Shown here one piece after another: positions 9,101-19,300 of a stretch of 22,340 nucleotides of DNA. The DNA comes from Armatimonadota bacterium (lineage in GTDB: Bacteria; Armatimonadota; Hebobacteria; CAIYQO01). The stretch spans positions 1 to 22,340 of the forward strand of contig JAKIYB010000011.1 in assembly GCA_022708765.1 (NCBI GenBank), given 5' to 3'. The stretch's first letter is position 1; each line of letters begins with the position of its first letter. Below the pieces are notes generated by a model. That model saw only the letters and a program-made list of their open reading frames with translations, was not told the DNA's origin and did not search any database. The position numbers and the translations under genes were made by a program.

Positions 9101-10903
<1,803 letters not shown>

Positions 10904-10942
10904 TCCGGTTTCGCCGCTGCCGGCGTGAAGAGTGTTGCCGAT

Positions 10943-12235
10943 ATGCTGACGCGTCAATCGCCCGCATCACCGACGGAACGCGAGAAAGTCCGCGCGCTCC
11001 CCTGGATATTCACCAGCGAAGCGCTAAACATGTTTTTCGCCGCCACCACCTTCGGGTCGTCGGTCTTCATCCTCTACTTGAGCGAACTGGGACTGCCAAA
11101 AGGCTACATCGGTTTCCTGCTGTCGCTTTTTCCCTACTGTGGACTGGTGGCGCTGGTGCTGGCGCCGTGGATTGCCCGCGTGGGGACGAAGCGCATCTTC
11201 CTCACCTTTTATGGCCTGCGCAAATTCGTCATCCTCTGCTTGCTGCTCACCCCGTGGGTGCTGGCGGCCTTTGGCTTCCGGGCTGCCGTCATCTTCGTTA
11301 CGGCGGTCATTCTGCTGTTCGCCCTCTGCCGTGCCATCGCGGAAACGGGCTTTTACCCCTGGTATCAGGAGAGCATCCCCAATAGGATTCGTGGCAAGGT
11401 GGGCGCTATCAGTAATATCCTCTGCACCATCATGGGCGCGGTGGCGCTGGGTACTGCCAGCCTGCTGCTGCGCAACGGCGAAGGCCTGGGCCGATACAGC
11501 ATACTCATTGCCCTTGGCGCGGGCGTGGGCATCCTTTCCGTACTGGCGCGCTTCCCCGTGCCCGGTGGAGCGCCGGTGCGCGAGGCAACAAATGGTACGC
11601 ATCTGGCCGAGTTGCGCAGTGCGCTGCGCGACACCAATTTCCTGCGGTATCTGACGGCGATGAGCTGTGGATTGCTGGGCACCGTCACTATCGCCTTCCT
11701 GCCGCTCTATATGAAGGAGCAGATCGGCATCACCACGGCGCAGGTCGTGCGGCTGGATGTCGCCACCACCGTCGGCGGTTTTCTGGCGAGTTATGCGTGG
11801 GGATGGGCGGCGGACCGCTGGGGCGGACGGCGTACGGTCATCGTGGGGATTCTCGCAATGACGTTTCTTCCGGTGTGCTGGATGAGTTTGCCGCATGGCT
11901 CCGCTGCCAGCTATCCGCTGGCACTGGGCGCCATGACGCTGTGGGGTGCCGTCAGTATCGGTAATACCATCGGGACCAGCCGTCTGCTACTCAACAGCGT
12001 CATTCCGCGGGAAAAATCTACCACCTACTCTGCCATCTGGTACGCCTGGACCGGGCTGGTGGGCGGCACGGGCACGCTGGCAGCCGGCGGCGCGCTCGAT
12101 GCCCTGCGAGGAGTGCCCCCTATGCTCTTCGGCCTACCGATGAATCCCTTTACGCCGCTTTTCCTTGCCTGCATCCTGTTCTTCGGCGCCAGCGCGCTCC
12201 TCTACCGCACCGTCGCCGCCGATACGGCGCACTAA
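10943..12235 (+). CDS. Major facilitator superfamily transporter
   Basis: A protein of about 430 residues with roughly twelve hydrophobic segments, typical of an MFS carrier in the cytoplasmic membrane. Both halves carry an MFS loop 2-3 type motif: APWIARVGTKRIF in the N-half and WGWAADRWGGRRTVI in the C-half. TM4-5 contains ETGFYPWYQESIPNRIRGKV, resembling families of MFS proteins near carbohydrate genes. The substrate cannot be told. I prefer the ATG at 10943 (preceded by GAAGAG) over the in-frame GTG at 10925, which has no visible ribosome site. It lies 39 bases after lepA and converges on the hydrolase gene, with 15 bases between the stops. Confidence 0.9.
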   Translation: MLTRQSPASPTEREKVRALPWIFTSEALNMFFAATTFGSSVFILYLSELGLPKGYIGFLLSLFPYCGLVALVLAPWIARVGTKRIFLTFYGLRKFVILCLLLTPWVLAAFGFRAAVIFVTAVILLFALCRAIAETGFYPWYQESIPNRIRGKVGAISNILCTIMGAVALGTASLLLRNGEGLGRYSILIALGAGVGILSVLARFPVPGGAPVREATNGTHLAELRSALRDTNFLRYLTAMSCGLLGTVTIAFLPLYMKEQIGITTAQVVRLDVATTVGGFLASYAWGWAADRWGGRRTVIVGILAMTFLPVCWMSLPHGSAASYPLALGAMTLWGAVSIGNTIGTSRLLLNSVIPREKSTTYSAIWYAWTGLVGGTGTLAAGGALDALRGVPPMLFGLPMNPFTPLFLACILFFGASALLYRTVAADTAH

Positions 12236-12250
12236 CCAACGGCACAGCCA

Positions 12251-12838
12251 TCAGGAACCGGCGGCCTTTTCGCCGGTAAGATACGCATCCAGTGCAATGC
12301 AGGCCACGCCGATGTTCTCAATGTCCCGGATATTGGCGGCGGCAATCTCCGGGCTTTGCGCTGAGGTGGCGTCCGTGATGTTCGTCACCCGGTAGCCCAG
12401 CGCCACGGCGTCGAAGATGGTGGCGCGGACGCAGTTCGGGTACTGCGTGCCGCAGACCACCAGGTCGGTGATGCCCAGCCGGCGCAGCATCAGATCGAGT
12501 TCGGTCAGCATGAAGGCGCTGAAGCGGTTTTTCACCAGGCGGTATTCGCCCGGCAGCGGCGTCAGTTCCGCGACGATCTCGCAGCCGGGCGTGCCGGGTA
12601 CGACAAACGGCTGGTGATGCAGAAAGCCGTCCAACCGCGGCAGTTCGATGTCGCTGCCGTCCGCCCGGTATTCCCGCACCACGTGAAAGATGGGCTGTTT
12701 CCGGCTCCGGAAATCATCGAGCAGGCGGCGAATGACCGACACCGTCGCCGCCGCCCCCGCCACGCAAGCCGGCGCGCCGTGGAGGACGAAATCGTTCTGC
12801 ATGTCAATGATAATCAGCGCCTGCTTTGGTGCTGACAT
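12251..12838 (-). CDS. Isochorismatase-like cysteine hydrolase
   Basis: A 195-residue protein of the isochorismatase-like fold, the usual length for this family. The Asp-Lys-Cys triad is visible: D12 in IIIDMQNDF, K103 in RLVKNRFSAF and C136 in CGTQYPNCVRATIFDA, which also holds the family's cis-peptide region. Members include nicotinamidase, N-carbamoylsarcosine amidase and others; the sequence alone does not tell which. The start at 12838 (MSAPKQ) is preceded by GGAGG at suitable distance; a longer ORF to 12877 is not needed. Its C-terminal codons contain an inverted repeat close to the convergent MFS stop. Upstream lies the MITE-like element, so its link to the iscU operon is uncertain. 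Confidence 0.92.
   Translation of the reverse strand: MSAPKQALIIIDMQNDFVLHGAPACVAGAAATVSVIRRLLDDFRSRKQPIFHVVREYRADGSDIELPRLDGFLHHQPFVVPGTPGCEIVAELTPLPGEYRLVKNRFSAFMLTELDLMLRRLGITDLVVCGTQYPNCVRATIFDAVALGYRVTNITDATSAQSPEIAAANIRDIENIGVACIALDAYLTGEKAAGS
12257..12277. terminator. Possible terminator hairpin at the convergent gene ends
   Basis: ACCGGCG (12257-12263) and CGCCGGT (12271-12277) form a 7-bp stem with loop GCCTTTT, lying 21 bases after the MFS stop and inside the last codons of the convergent hydrolase gene. There is no T-tract outside the stem. It could end the plus-strand transcript. Confidence 0.3.
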
Positions 12839-12885
12839 GGTGCGATCCTCCATGCTGTGGCGTGCTGCGCGTATCACACAGGCGA

Positions 12886-12999
12886 CTTGTAGGGCATGTC
12901 CCGCCGTGGCAAATAGGCAATCATTCCTGACCTACAGGTCGGTGGCGGATTCCACGGCGCATCGCTTCAGGGATGCCACGGCGAGACATGCCCTACAAG
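12886..12999. mobile_element. MITE-like palindromic element with 25-bp terminal inverted repeats
   Basis: The two ends (12886-12910 and 12975-12999) are inverted copies of a 25-base sequence beginning CTTGTAGGGCATGTC, with a single mismatch (CCCGCC versus CTCGCC on the same reading). The 64-base middle contains further symmetry, including GACCTACAGGTC and an extra CCACGGCG. The element carries no coding capacity, fills the gap between the iscU stop and the hydrolase start, and could fold as one long hairpin. Near the borders AGGC occurs on both sides (12880-12883 and 13000-13003), but a clean target duplication cannot be assigned. A REP-like or terminator role is also possible. Confidence 0.7.
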
Positions 13000-13023
13000 A
13001 GGCTTGCCACTGTATACTCCCCC

Positions 13024-13479
13024 TCACTCATCCCCATGCGCCATATCGTGATGATGGTGGTCGCACGCCGCGCCGTCCTTCGCCTCCATGCCGGGCAGAC
13101 CGACGCCGGTGGTGCGGAGGAGATAGTCGTTGATGGCCGATTTGACCGCTTCTTCCGCCAGCAGCGAACAGTGCATCTTCATCGGCGGCAGGCCGTCGAG
13201 GGCGTCGGCGACGGCGGCGTTGGTCAACTGCACCGCTTCATCAATGGACTTGCCGATGATCATCTCCGTGGAGATGCTGCTGGTGGCGATAGCAGCGCCG
13301 CAGCCGAAGGTCTGAAACTTCGCGTCCACGATCACGCCGTCCCGCACTTTGATATACATCTTCATGATGTCGCCGCACACCGGGTTCCCCACGGTGCCCA
13401 CGCCATCGGCGTCCGGCATCTCGCCCACATTGCGCGGATGCGCGAAATGGTCCATCACTTTTGCACTATACTGTGGCAT
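13024..13479 (-). CDS. IscU/NifU-type iron-sulfur cluster scaffold with His-rich tail
   Basis: A 151-residue protein related to IscU and the NifU N-domain, on which Fe-S clusters are assembled before transfer to apoproteins. All scaffold ligands are visible: C35 and D37 in GNPVCGDIMKMY, C60 in FGCGAAIATSS, and H103-C104 in HCSLLAEEA. The start at 13479 (MPQYSAKVMDHF) follows AGGAG; an ORF extended to 13548 is not supported. It lies 72 bases after the MarR-type regulator and is probably cotranscribed with it. No cysteine desulfurase, ferredoxin or HscA/B gene is nearby, unlike standard isc or nif operons. The tail after residue 137 (ACDHHHHDMAHGDE) is rich in His, Asp and Glu with one extra Cys and may bind metal. 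Confidence 0.93.
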   Translation of the reverse strand: MPQYSAKVMDHFAHPRNVGEMPDADGVGTVGNPVCGDIMKMYIKVRDGVIVDAKFQTFGCGAAIATSSISTEMIIGKSIDEAVQLTNAAVADALDGLPPMKMHCSLLAEEAVKSAINDYLLRTTGVGLPGMEAKDGAACDHHHHDMAHGDE

Positions 13480-13551
13480 ATCTCTCCTCGCTCCCACCGG
13501 GTGCTCCCGGAATTTCACTGGTATTAGACGGCTTGGACAGCCGCGCAAGCC

Positions 13552-14130
13552 TTACGGGCAGGTGATCGGCCGCCCCACCAGCGCCTCGTGTACGGCATTC
13601 ACCACGCAATCGCGGTCATGCTCGGTGCCGCAGTGCAGGCAGCAGTCGTTCACCGTTTCCTCATCGCACAGGACTCCGCGCAGAAAGCGCTCCAGCAGAT
13701 CGTGCAGATGCGTTTGTTCATCCGTATTGAGTGCCGCGAGCGCGTGCTGCAGGCGGGCAATGCGCGCCGCGCGCACGTCCTTGAGCACCTTGCGCCCCTT
13801 TTCCGTGAGCGACAGGTCCACCAACCGGCGATCCTCGGCGCTTTCGCGGCGGTCTACCAGCGCCTTGCGCACCAGGCGGTCCACCAGCCGCGTGGAGGAG
13901 GGGATGCTGATGCGCAGCCCCTCGGAAAGCGCCTTCGCCGAACACCCACCGTGCCGGTGGATGAACGTGAGCGCCTCGAACTGCGCCGGCGTCACCTCAC
14001 CCCGCGTCACCGCCTCCAGCAATCGCGCCGTCAGCACCGAAGCGGAATACGCCCCGAGCAGTTCCACAAACCGCTCGAGCTGCCCGCTTGCCGCGTATGC
14101 TCGCCCGTTTTTTCGCGATGCCTCGGTCAT
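13552..14130 (-). CDS. MarR-family transcription regulator with cysteine-rich C-terminus
   Basis: A 192-residue winged-helix dimeric regulator. The DNA-binding core is at about residues 47-115, with TPAQFEALTFIHRHGG, the recognition helix ISIPSSTRLVDRLVRK and the wing ESAEDRRLVDLSLTEKGR. After the dimer helices a tail holds C155, C163, C164, C167, C175 and C191 in the pattern C-X7-CC-X2-C-X7-C-X15-C, suitable for a metal or Fe-S ligand set or thiol switch. I choose the ATG at 14130 because AGGT is 7 bases upstream; the ATG at 14136 would crowd that site. A palindrome overlapping the promoter suggests autorepression. The next gene is the IscU-type scaffold. Confidence 0.92.
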   Translation of the reverse strand: MTEASRKNGRAYAASGQLERFVELLGAYSASVLTARLLEAVTRGEVTPAQFEALTFIHRHGGCSAKALSEGLRISIPSSTRLVDRLVRKALVDRRESAEDRRLVDLSLTEKGRKVLKDVRAARIARLQHALAALNTDEQTHLHDLLERFLRGVLCDEETVNDCCLHCGTEHDRDCVVNAVHEALVGRPITCP

Positions 14131-14142
14131 ATTCATTACCTA

Positions 14143-14177
14143 TGCTAAATATTAGCAGGGACAGCGGATGGTGTCAA
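14143..14177 (-). promoter_or_regulatory. Consensus promoter with overlapping palindromic operator of the marR-iscU unit
   Basis: On the minus strand TTGACA (14177 to 14172) is followed after exactly 17 bases by TAATAT (14154 to 14149). The -10 box lies inside the palindrome TGCTAA-ATA-TTAGCA (14143-14157). Transcription should begin near 14142, about 12 bases before the regulator's ATG. A palindrome over the -10 box is the usual arrangement for MarR-type repression. Confidence 0.78.
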
Positions 14178-14213
14178 GAGAGGGATTGGGTTGGATGTGA
14201 GGTAACTACAGCA

Positions 14214-14849
14214 TCAATGCCGCAGCAGCGAAATCACCCAGGCGGCGAGGATGAACAGCAGCAGCAGCGCCAGCTTCACCAGCGTGCCGCGCACGTGATC
14301 GCCCACCACCGCGCGCACGCTGGCGTGTTCGATGGGTGCGGTGTTCCGCGTCCGCAGGGCCTGCAGGTATTCGTCCAGCACGAGATGCGGGGCATGGGTC
14401 GCGATGGCGTCAACCAGCACCGCCAGATCCTCTTTACTGAAGGGTTTGTACGGCGGGCAGAGCGGCTCGTTGGAGCCGCGAAGTTCAAGCAAAATACAGC
14501 GGTTCACCATCTTCCGCGACGGGCCGACGGTATAACGTCCCGGCAGCAGCGCGATGCGGGTAATGTCGGCGAAAGGGGCGGTCCACGCGCCGTTGAGCCA
14601 GCGGAACGTGATCCCGGTTCCGGTGACCGTCACCCGCAGCGCACTGATGGCAAGGTGGACATAGACCGCGATCCCCACGAAAATCGCCAGCAAAGGCCAG
14701 GCACTGACTGATATCGCAGTAGCCCAGAGCCCACCGAGTAGCAGCAGTCCGACAAAGATACTGGTGATGATAAACATCGCCCGCTCCGCTATAAAAGTAT
14801 ATGGCAAGGCCGGGGAACTGAGGTCGGTGGGCGGCTCGGACTCGGTCAT
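14214..14849 (-). CDS. Membrane protein with a PH-like soluble core, unknown function
   Basis: A 211-residue protein starting MTESEPPTDL after an AAAGGAA ribosome site; the longer ORF to 14921 is not needed. Two hydrophobic segments lie at about residues 20-65 (FIITSIFVGLLLLGGLWATA and PLLAIFVGIAVYVHLA). They are followed by a beta-rich part, LRVTVTGTGITFRW and PFADITRIALLPG, that resembles bacterial PH-like (bPH) domains. A final segment at about 192-208 (LVKLALLLLFILAAWVISLL) leaves four residues at the C-terminus. The topology suggests a cytoplasmic PH-like domain held between membrane helices. No catalytic residues are seen. It has its own candidate promoter and no clear functional tie to its neighbours. 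Confidence 0.75.
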   Translation of the reverse strand: MTESEPPTDLSSPALPYTFIAERAMFIITSIFVGLLLLGGLWATAISVSAWPLLAIFVGIAVYVHLAISALRVTVTGTGITFRWLNGAWTAPFADITRIALLPGRYTVGPSRKMVNRCILLELRGSNEPLCPPYKPFSKEDLAVLVDAIATHAPHLVLDEYLQALRTRNTAPIEHASVRAVVGDHVRGTLVKLALLLLFILAAWVISLLRH

Positions 14850-14892
14850 GGCGGTGATTCCTTTCAATAGCGCCGGATTTGCGAGACAGCTC

Positions 14893-14921
14893 ATTCTACC
14901 GGGTAAACGTGGGGCATGCAA
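14893..14921 (-). promoter_or_regulatory. Candidate promoter of the PH-like membrane protein gene
   Basis: On the minus strand TAGAAT (14898 to 14893, five of six) lies 17 bases after TTGCAT (14921 to 14916, three of six). The -35 overlaps the inverted repeat GGGCAT-GCA-ATGCCC (14912-14926), a possible operator. The expected leader is about 35-40 bases. Confidence 0.4.
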
Positions 14922-14945
14922 TGCCCATTGGCGATGCTGCGCCCA

Positions 14946-16334
14946 TCAGCACGACAGGCTGTAGAGTCGCTCCCCGTCACCGAGGTGAACCTGCAACAGG
15001 CATAGTTCCGTGGGAGGCGCGGTCATCCAGCGCACCTTGCGATATACCGTCCGGAGCCGTTCATCGGTGAGGTGACCTGTCGCCAGCACCGCGCCATCTG
15101 TCCCGATCGCCGTCACGGCAATTCCCTCACCATCCGCGTTTAACCAGAGTCCATCTTCTCGCATCGCCAGCGGTAGACTCGTCAGGTGCCCTGGCCCTTC
15201 CGCATACGCAAAGCGGTCGCGCGGCAGCACCGCCACGCCCAGGTACGAGGGATAAAACATCGCCCCCCTGCGATCAGCGGAGACGGCATAGGCGGCTGGC
15301 CACGCGGTATAGACATTCGGGCAGCCGAAGTAGAAGAGGTACAGCATGTCGCCCACCTCCTGGATGGCGGAGGTAGTGGTTACCAGCAGGTTCTCGTCCC
15401 ACATCCCCTTCGTGCCGGTGCTTACCAGCGGCTGGTGTGGGTGAACGCGCCGGAAAGTCGCGCCATCCTCGCTGACCGCCAGCCGCAGGTCGCCATGGAT
15501 GGGCTCGCGTGAAAAACGGTCGGACTCAAAGAGCATCAACCAGCTTTTCCCGATGCGTGTGACTGACGCGAAGTGCAGCTCCTCATCAATCCCTTCCGCC
15601 GGCGCCAGCGCCAGAATGGGGTCGGCATTGCGCAGATGCGCCACGGCCGGACCGTGCACCCGGCCGATATTGCGAACGAGCTTACCGTCCCAGCGCGGCG
15701 TGTAATACTGCCCGAAGCCGACGACGCGGTGGTCGGGATCCTCCGCGTCGTGGCAAAACACAAGCTGGTTGATATCCTGGTATGCCGTCTCCGGCGGGTT
15801 GCCCGGCACTCCGGCGAGATACGCCCCTCCCGCGCGCGTCCAGGCAAGGCCATCCGGTGACCACGCCAGGCCTTTGCGCGCCCATCCGGGCCCGACATCC
15901 GGCGCCCATTCGGAGAAGAGCGCGCCGAATCTCCGCGATGGCGGCGCGTCCGCCGCGGGATTCAGAAACACGCAGCTCATATTCAGGTTATCCCAATCCA
16001 GACGTAGCTGGTTCGTCGGGTGATCGAGATACGTCACCTGACCGAGCGCCGGCTTCGTCCAGTGAATGCCATCCGCGCTTTCCGCGTGGCCCGGTCGCCA
16101 CCAGCGCTCCGGTGTCTGTACCGCATCCAGCCCGGAATACCAGCAGCGGAACAGCCCTGCCTCCGCATCATACAGCACGGTGCCCGGCCAGGCCACCTGC
16201 AGGCTGTCCCACTGGTGCGGCGCGCCGGGCAGCAGCACCGGATTTTCCGGGTGCTTCTCCGCCGGGTTGAGATGAAAGGTCACGCCATCGAAACGGGCGA
16301 CCGATTGTTCGTCAAGAATCAGGTGGACAGTCAT
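14946..16334 (-). CDS. Five-bladed beta-propeller protein related to GH32/GH43-type glycosidases
   Basis: A 462-residue protein with repeating propeller-blade signatures: a small residue run followed by SxDGxxW, as in AESADGIHWTKPALGQVTYL and LAWSPDGLAWTRAG, then LAVSEDGATFRRV. Such blades are typical of the GH32/43/68/130 superfamily and of uncharacterised relatives common in polysaccharide-degrading phyla. Conserved patches include AGLFRCWYSGLD, GMWDENLLVTT and DMLYLFYFG. I cannot identify the catalytic acid pair, so hydrolase activity is not proven. The ATG at 16334 is taken; a TTG just before it is the alternative. No signal peptide is seen. It lies 16 bases after the stop of the large secreted protein, so the two are probably one transcript acting on the same glycan. 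Confidence 0.75.
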   Translation of the reverse strand: MTVHLILDEQSVARFDGVTFHLNPAEKHPENPVLLPGAPHQWDSLQVAWPGTVLYDAEAGLFRCWYSGLDAVQTPERWWRPGHAESADGIHWTKPALGQVTYLDHPTNQLRLDWDNLNMSCVFLNPAADAPPSRRFGALFSEWAPDVGPGWARKGLAWSPDGLAWTRAGGAYLAGVPGNPPETAYQDINQLVFCHDAEDPDHRVVGFGQYYTPRWDGKLVRNIGRVHGPAVAHLRNADPILALAPAEGIDEELHFASVTRIGKSWLMLFESDRFSREPIHGDLRLAVSEDGATFRRVHPHQPLVSTGTKGMWDENLLVTTTSAIQEVGDMLYLFYFGCPNVYTAWPAAYAVSADRRGAMFYPSYLGVAVLPRDRFAYAEGPGHLTSLPLAMREDGLWLNADGEGIAVTAIGTDGAVLATGHLTDERLRTVYRKVRWMTAPPTELCLLQVHLGDGERLYSLSC

Positions 16335-16350
16335 CAATCAACCCCATCCG

Positions 16351-19300
16351 TTATTTCACGATTGGAATCCGCAGATACGTCGCGCCGTCAACTCTCACCG
16401 GCGCGAACGGTCCCGCCAGCGCTTCGCCATTGAGATAGACTGTTGGCGTGTTGCCCAATCCGCGCACCAGCAAAGCGCGGGCGGAATGCTCGCTCACGGT
16501 GCGAATATCCACGTCTTTGCGAAAGAAGCGCGGCTGTTCCTGCCAGAGCTTCACCATGCCGGGATTGCCGCCGGCGGGGGGCACCGCGTAATCCACCCAT
16601 AGCGTGCGCGTCTTCGGCTGCACGGTCACGCGCGCCATGCCCAGGTCGCCGTCGGCGCGCACTTCGGCGCGCTCCGGCGTCCGCAGGTTGAATGGCGTCG
16701 GCTCGACGAAGGGATTCACGCCTTCATACACCCCGCCGATGGGGTCCACGCGCAGGAAGGCCATTTGCCCTTCGTGGGTGGTCAACCGCGCGCCGGCTTT
16801 TTCCAGTACGGCGGCGGTGCCCATTCGGGCGAGCGGATTATCCAGCACGATGCCCTTCTCGAGCCAGGGGTACTTGCCGTTCACCCGCTGGTAGGCGAAC
16901 ACTTGCGACGGCTTTTGCTGATCGTGCCATAGGTCTTTGTCGCGTGCCCAATCGGTGCGGAAGCCCATCTCCAGGGAGTCTTTGCCGCTGGCGTAGGCGG
17001 CGTGCAGCACGCGCGCGCCGCCATCCCGGCGAACGCTGGCCCTTGCGCGCGCTATATGCTGCTGGAATGCCGCGAAGGATTTATACTCGGCCGCATCGCG
17101 AAATTCCACAGCCCACCCCGCAGTAGCATCCGCCAGCTTCGCCCAGGTCGCGTCGTCGGTGCCGAGTACGGGCTGGTCGCGATCCATCACGTAAGACTCC
17201 AGGATGAAAAACGGGTACTCGCTGCGCAGGCGCACTTCCACTTTGCGGCCCATATCGGTAGCGGGCAGTGGGATGAGGCCGATGTAGCTGACCCCCTCGC
17301 GAATGGTGATGCGGTCGCCCTGGCGCGCGGTAGCGGGGAAGGCTGTCACGCGTGTCCCGTTCACGTAGACATCGCGGGCAGCGTCCGGGCCGTAGGCGAC
17401 CAGCGTAATCTGTGCCTTAAAACTGGTCAGCCCATCTTTCACGCCTTTGGGCAGGTTGCCGTGCCCCTCGGTGACGAATTTTCGCTCCGGCGTCTTTACC
17501 ACCCAGATGAACTTATTATCGTGCTGCAAAATGCCGAAGGGTGTCTTGTCCATCTCGCTCATCGGTTGCTCGTTTAACCGTCCTTGCGGTATCATAATGC
17601 CATAATCCTCCAACCGCCCCACCGGACGCGCTTCCCGGCGCCAGGCGGCATATGCCGGTACCATTGAGTAGGTCGGCAGTTCTTCGGTGCCCAGCGCGTA
17701 GTTTTTGCCCATGTAGGTCATGATATGCACGTGTTCATCAAGCCAGCCGAAAATGTTGCCGGCGGCGACGTGACGGAAGGGCAGGGGTTTCTTATCAATG
17801 TTATTCGCTTCCCACTCGCGGCCCCAGGGTGCCATCAGCGCCACGCGGGCGGGTGGGGTATTCGACATGTCGAAGACCGGGTGGCCGTGCACCGTCGGCT
17901 TCTCGCCCGGCACGTCGCGGTGGATGAGCACGCCGTCGCGCGAGAGCGTGTGTAGCGCGGCGTCCGGCATGGACTGCTTCAGCACGAACTGCGGCAGTCC
18001 TTCGCCTCGGCGACTGATGCGCGAGACGCGTCGTCGCAGCCCTGGATGATACGTCGCAATATCCTCAAAGAGCATGCGCTCGACCATCAGGCTCGCTTGC
18101 AGGCGGATGAGCGGGTCGTCGCCGAACTTCGCCACCGCCTGCAGCGGCGCCATGCTGATGCCCCGATAATACGAATCGCCGTGTTCAGAGGTGAAGCCGG
18201 CGTCGTAGATCATTTGCCGGTTCAGCAGGGAAAGGCCGTAGTGCGCCGCCTCGATGATGCCCGTTTCCTCCACCGGCTGCGCCCCGATCAGCCACATGGA
18301 GCGCGCTTGCGCCATGTGATTCAGCGTGCCCATCGAGGTGATGGCCCATAGCTTGTACGGGTTCAATGGGCGAGGCAGCGCCGCCAGGTAATCCTGGCGC
18401 AGGTGATAATGTACTACTTCCGGCAGCAGTGAGCCGTAGAGATAGAGCGGCAGCGAGAACTCGATGCGCTGGTGCCCCATGGACCAGCCGGGCGGCCGCG
18501 AGAGGATATCCTGCACGGCGGCGACATACTGCTTCGGGTCGCCGGAATCCAGTTGATGTACCATGCGCTGGAACCAGGGGTCGTAACCCGGGCCGGCGGG
18601 GATGCGCTTCACCTCTTCCACGCGCGCCCACATCCAGTCGGGCATCTGTGCACGGCGGGTGGCCAGCAGCGCCTCCGTGCGCGCGGCAAGGTCCGCCGGT
18701 ACCGTCGTAGTGGGCGCGCCATCGCCGCCCGCCGCGCGCAGCTTCTCGGCGAGAGCGGCCACGTCAACTGCCGGCGGCAGCGGCGTGAGCGGCGCGGCGG
18801 CATCAACCTTGCGTAGCGTGACGGTCAGCACCGGCGCCTCAATCCATACGCGCGCGGCTCCCGTAGAGAGCGCGTAGGAGTCGTACTCCGGGTTGGAGAG
18901 TTCATCCTTTATGATGAGGAAACCGCGGGATTCCAGCGCGCGCAGGCGCTCCGGCAGCGTCGTGCCGAACTCCGCCGCGGTCAGCGTGCGCATCACGTCC
19001 AGCATGCCGGTCGGCTGTTCCTTCCACAGCCCCACTTTGCCCAGCGGCGGCTCGACGCGGTCAGTTGCGGCATCCCGCGCGCCACCCAGTCTCCAGTAGC
19101 CGGCGCCGTTGATATAGGCGTTCCACGTCGGACCGATCTTCGGGTCGTCGGTCCATGGGCGCCGTAGCGCGTAGACGCGACCGTGCCAGTGCGCCGGCGG
19201 CGTGCCCGCGCGCACCAGCGACCACTGCCGGTCGGCATACCCCTCCACGCGCTCCCATTCCTGCTTGTGCCACGTCAGCGCCAATCGCGCCGATTCGAGG

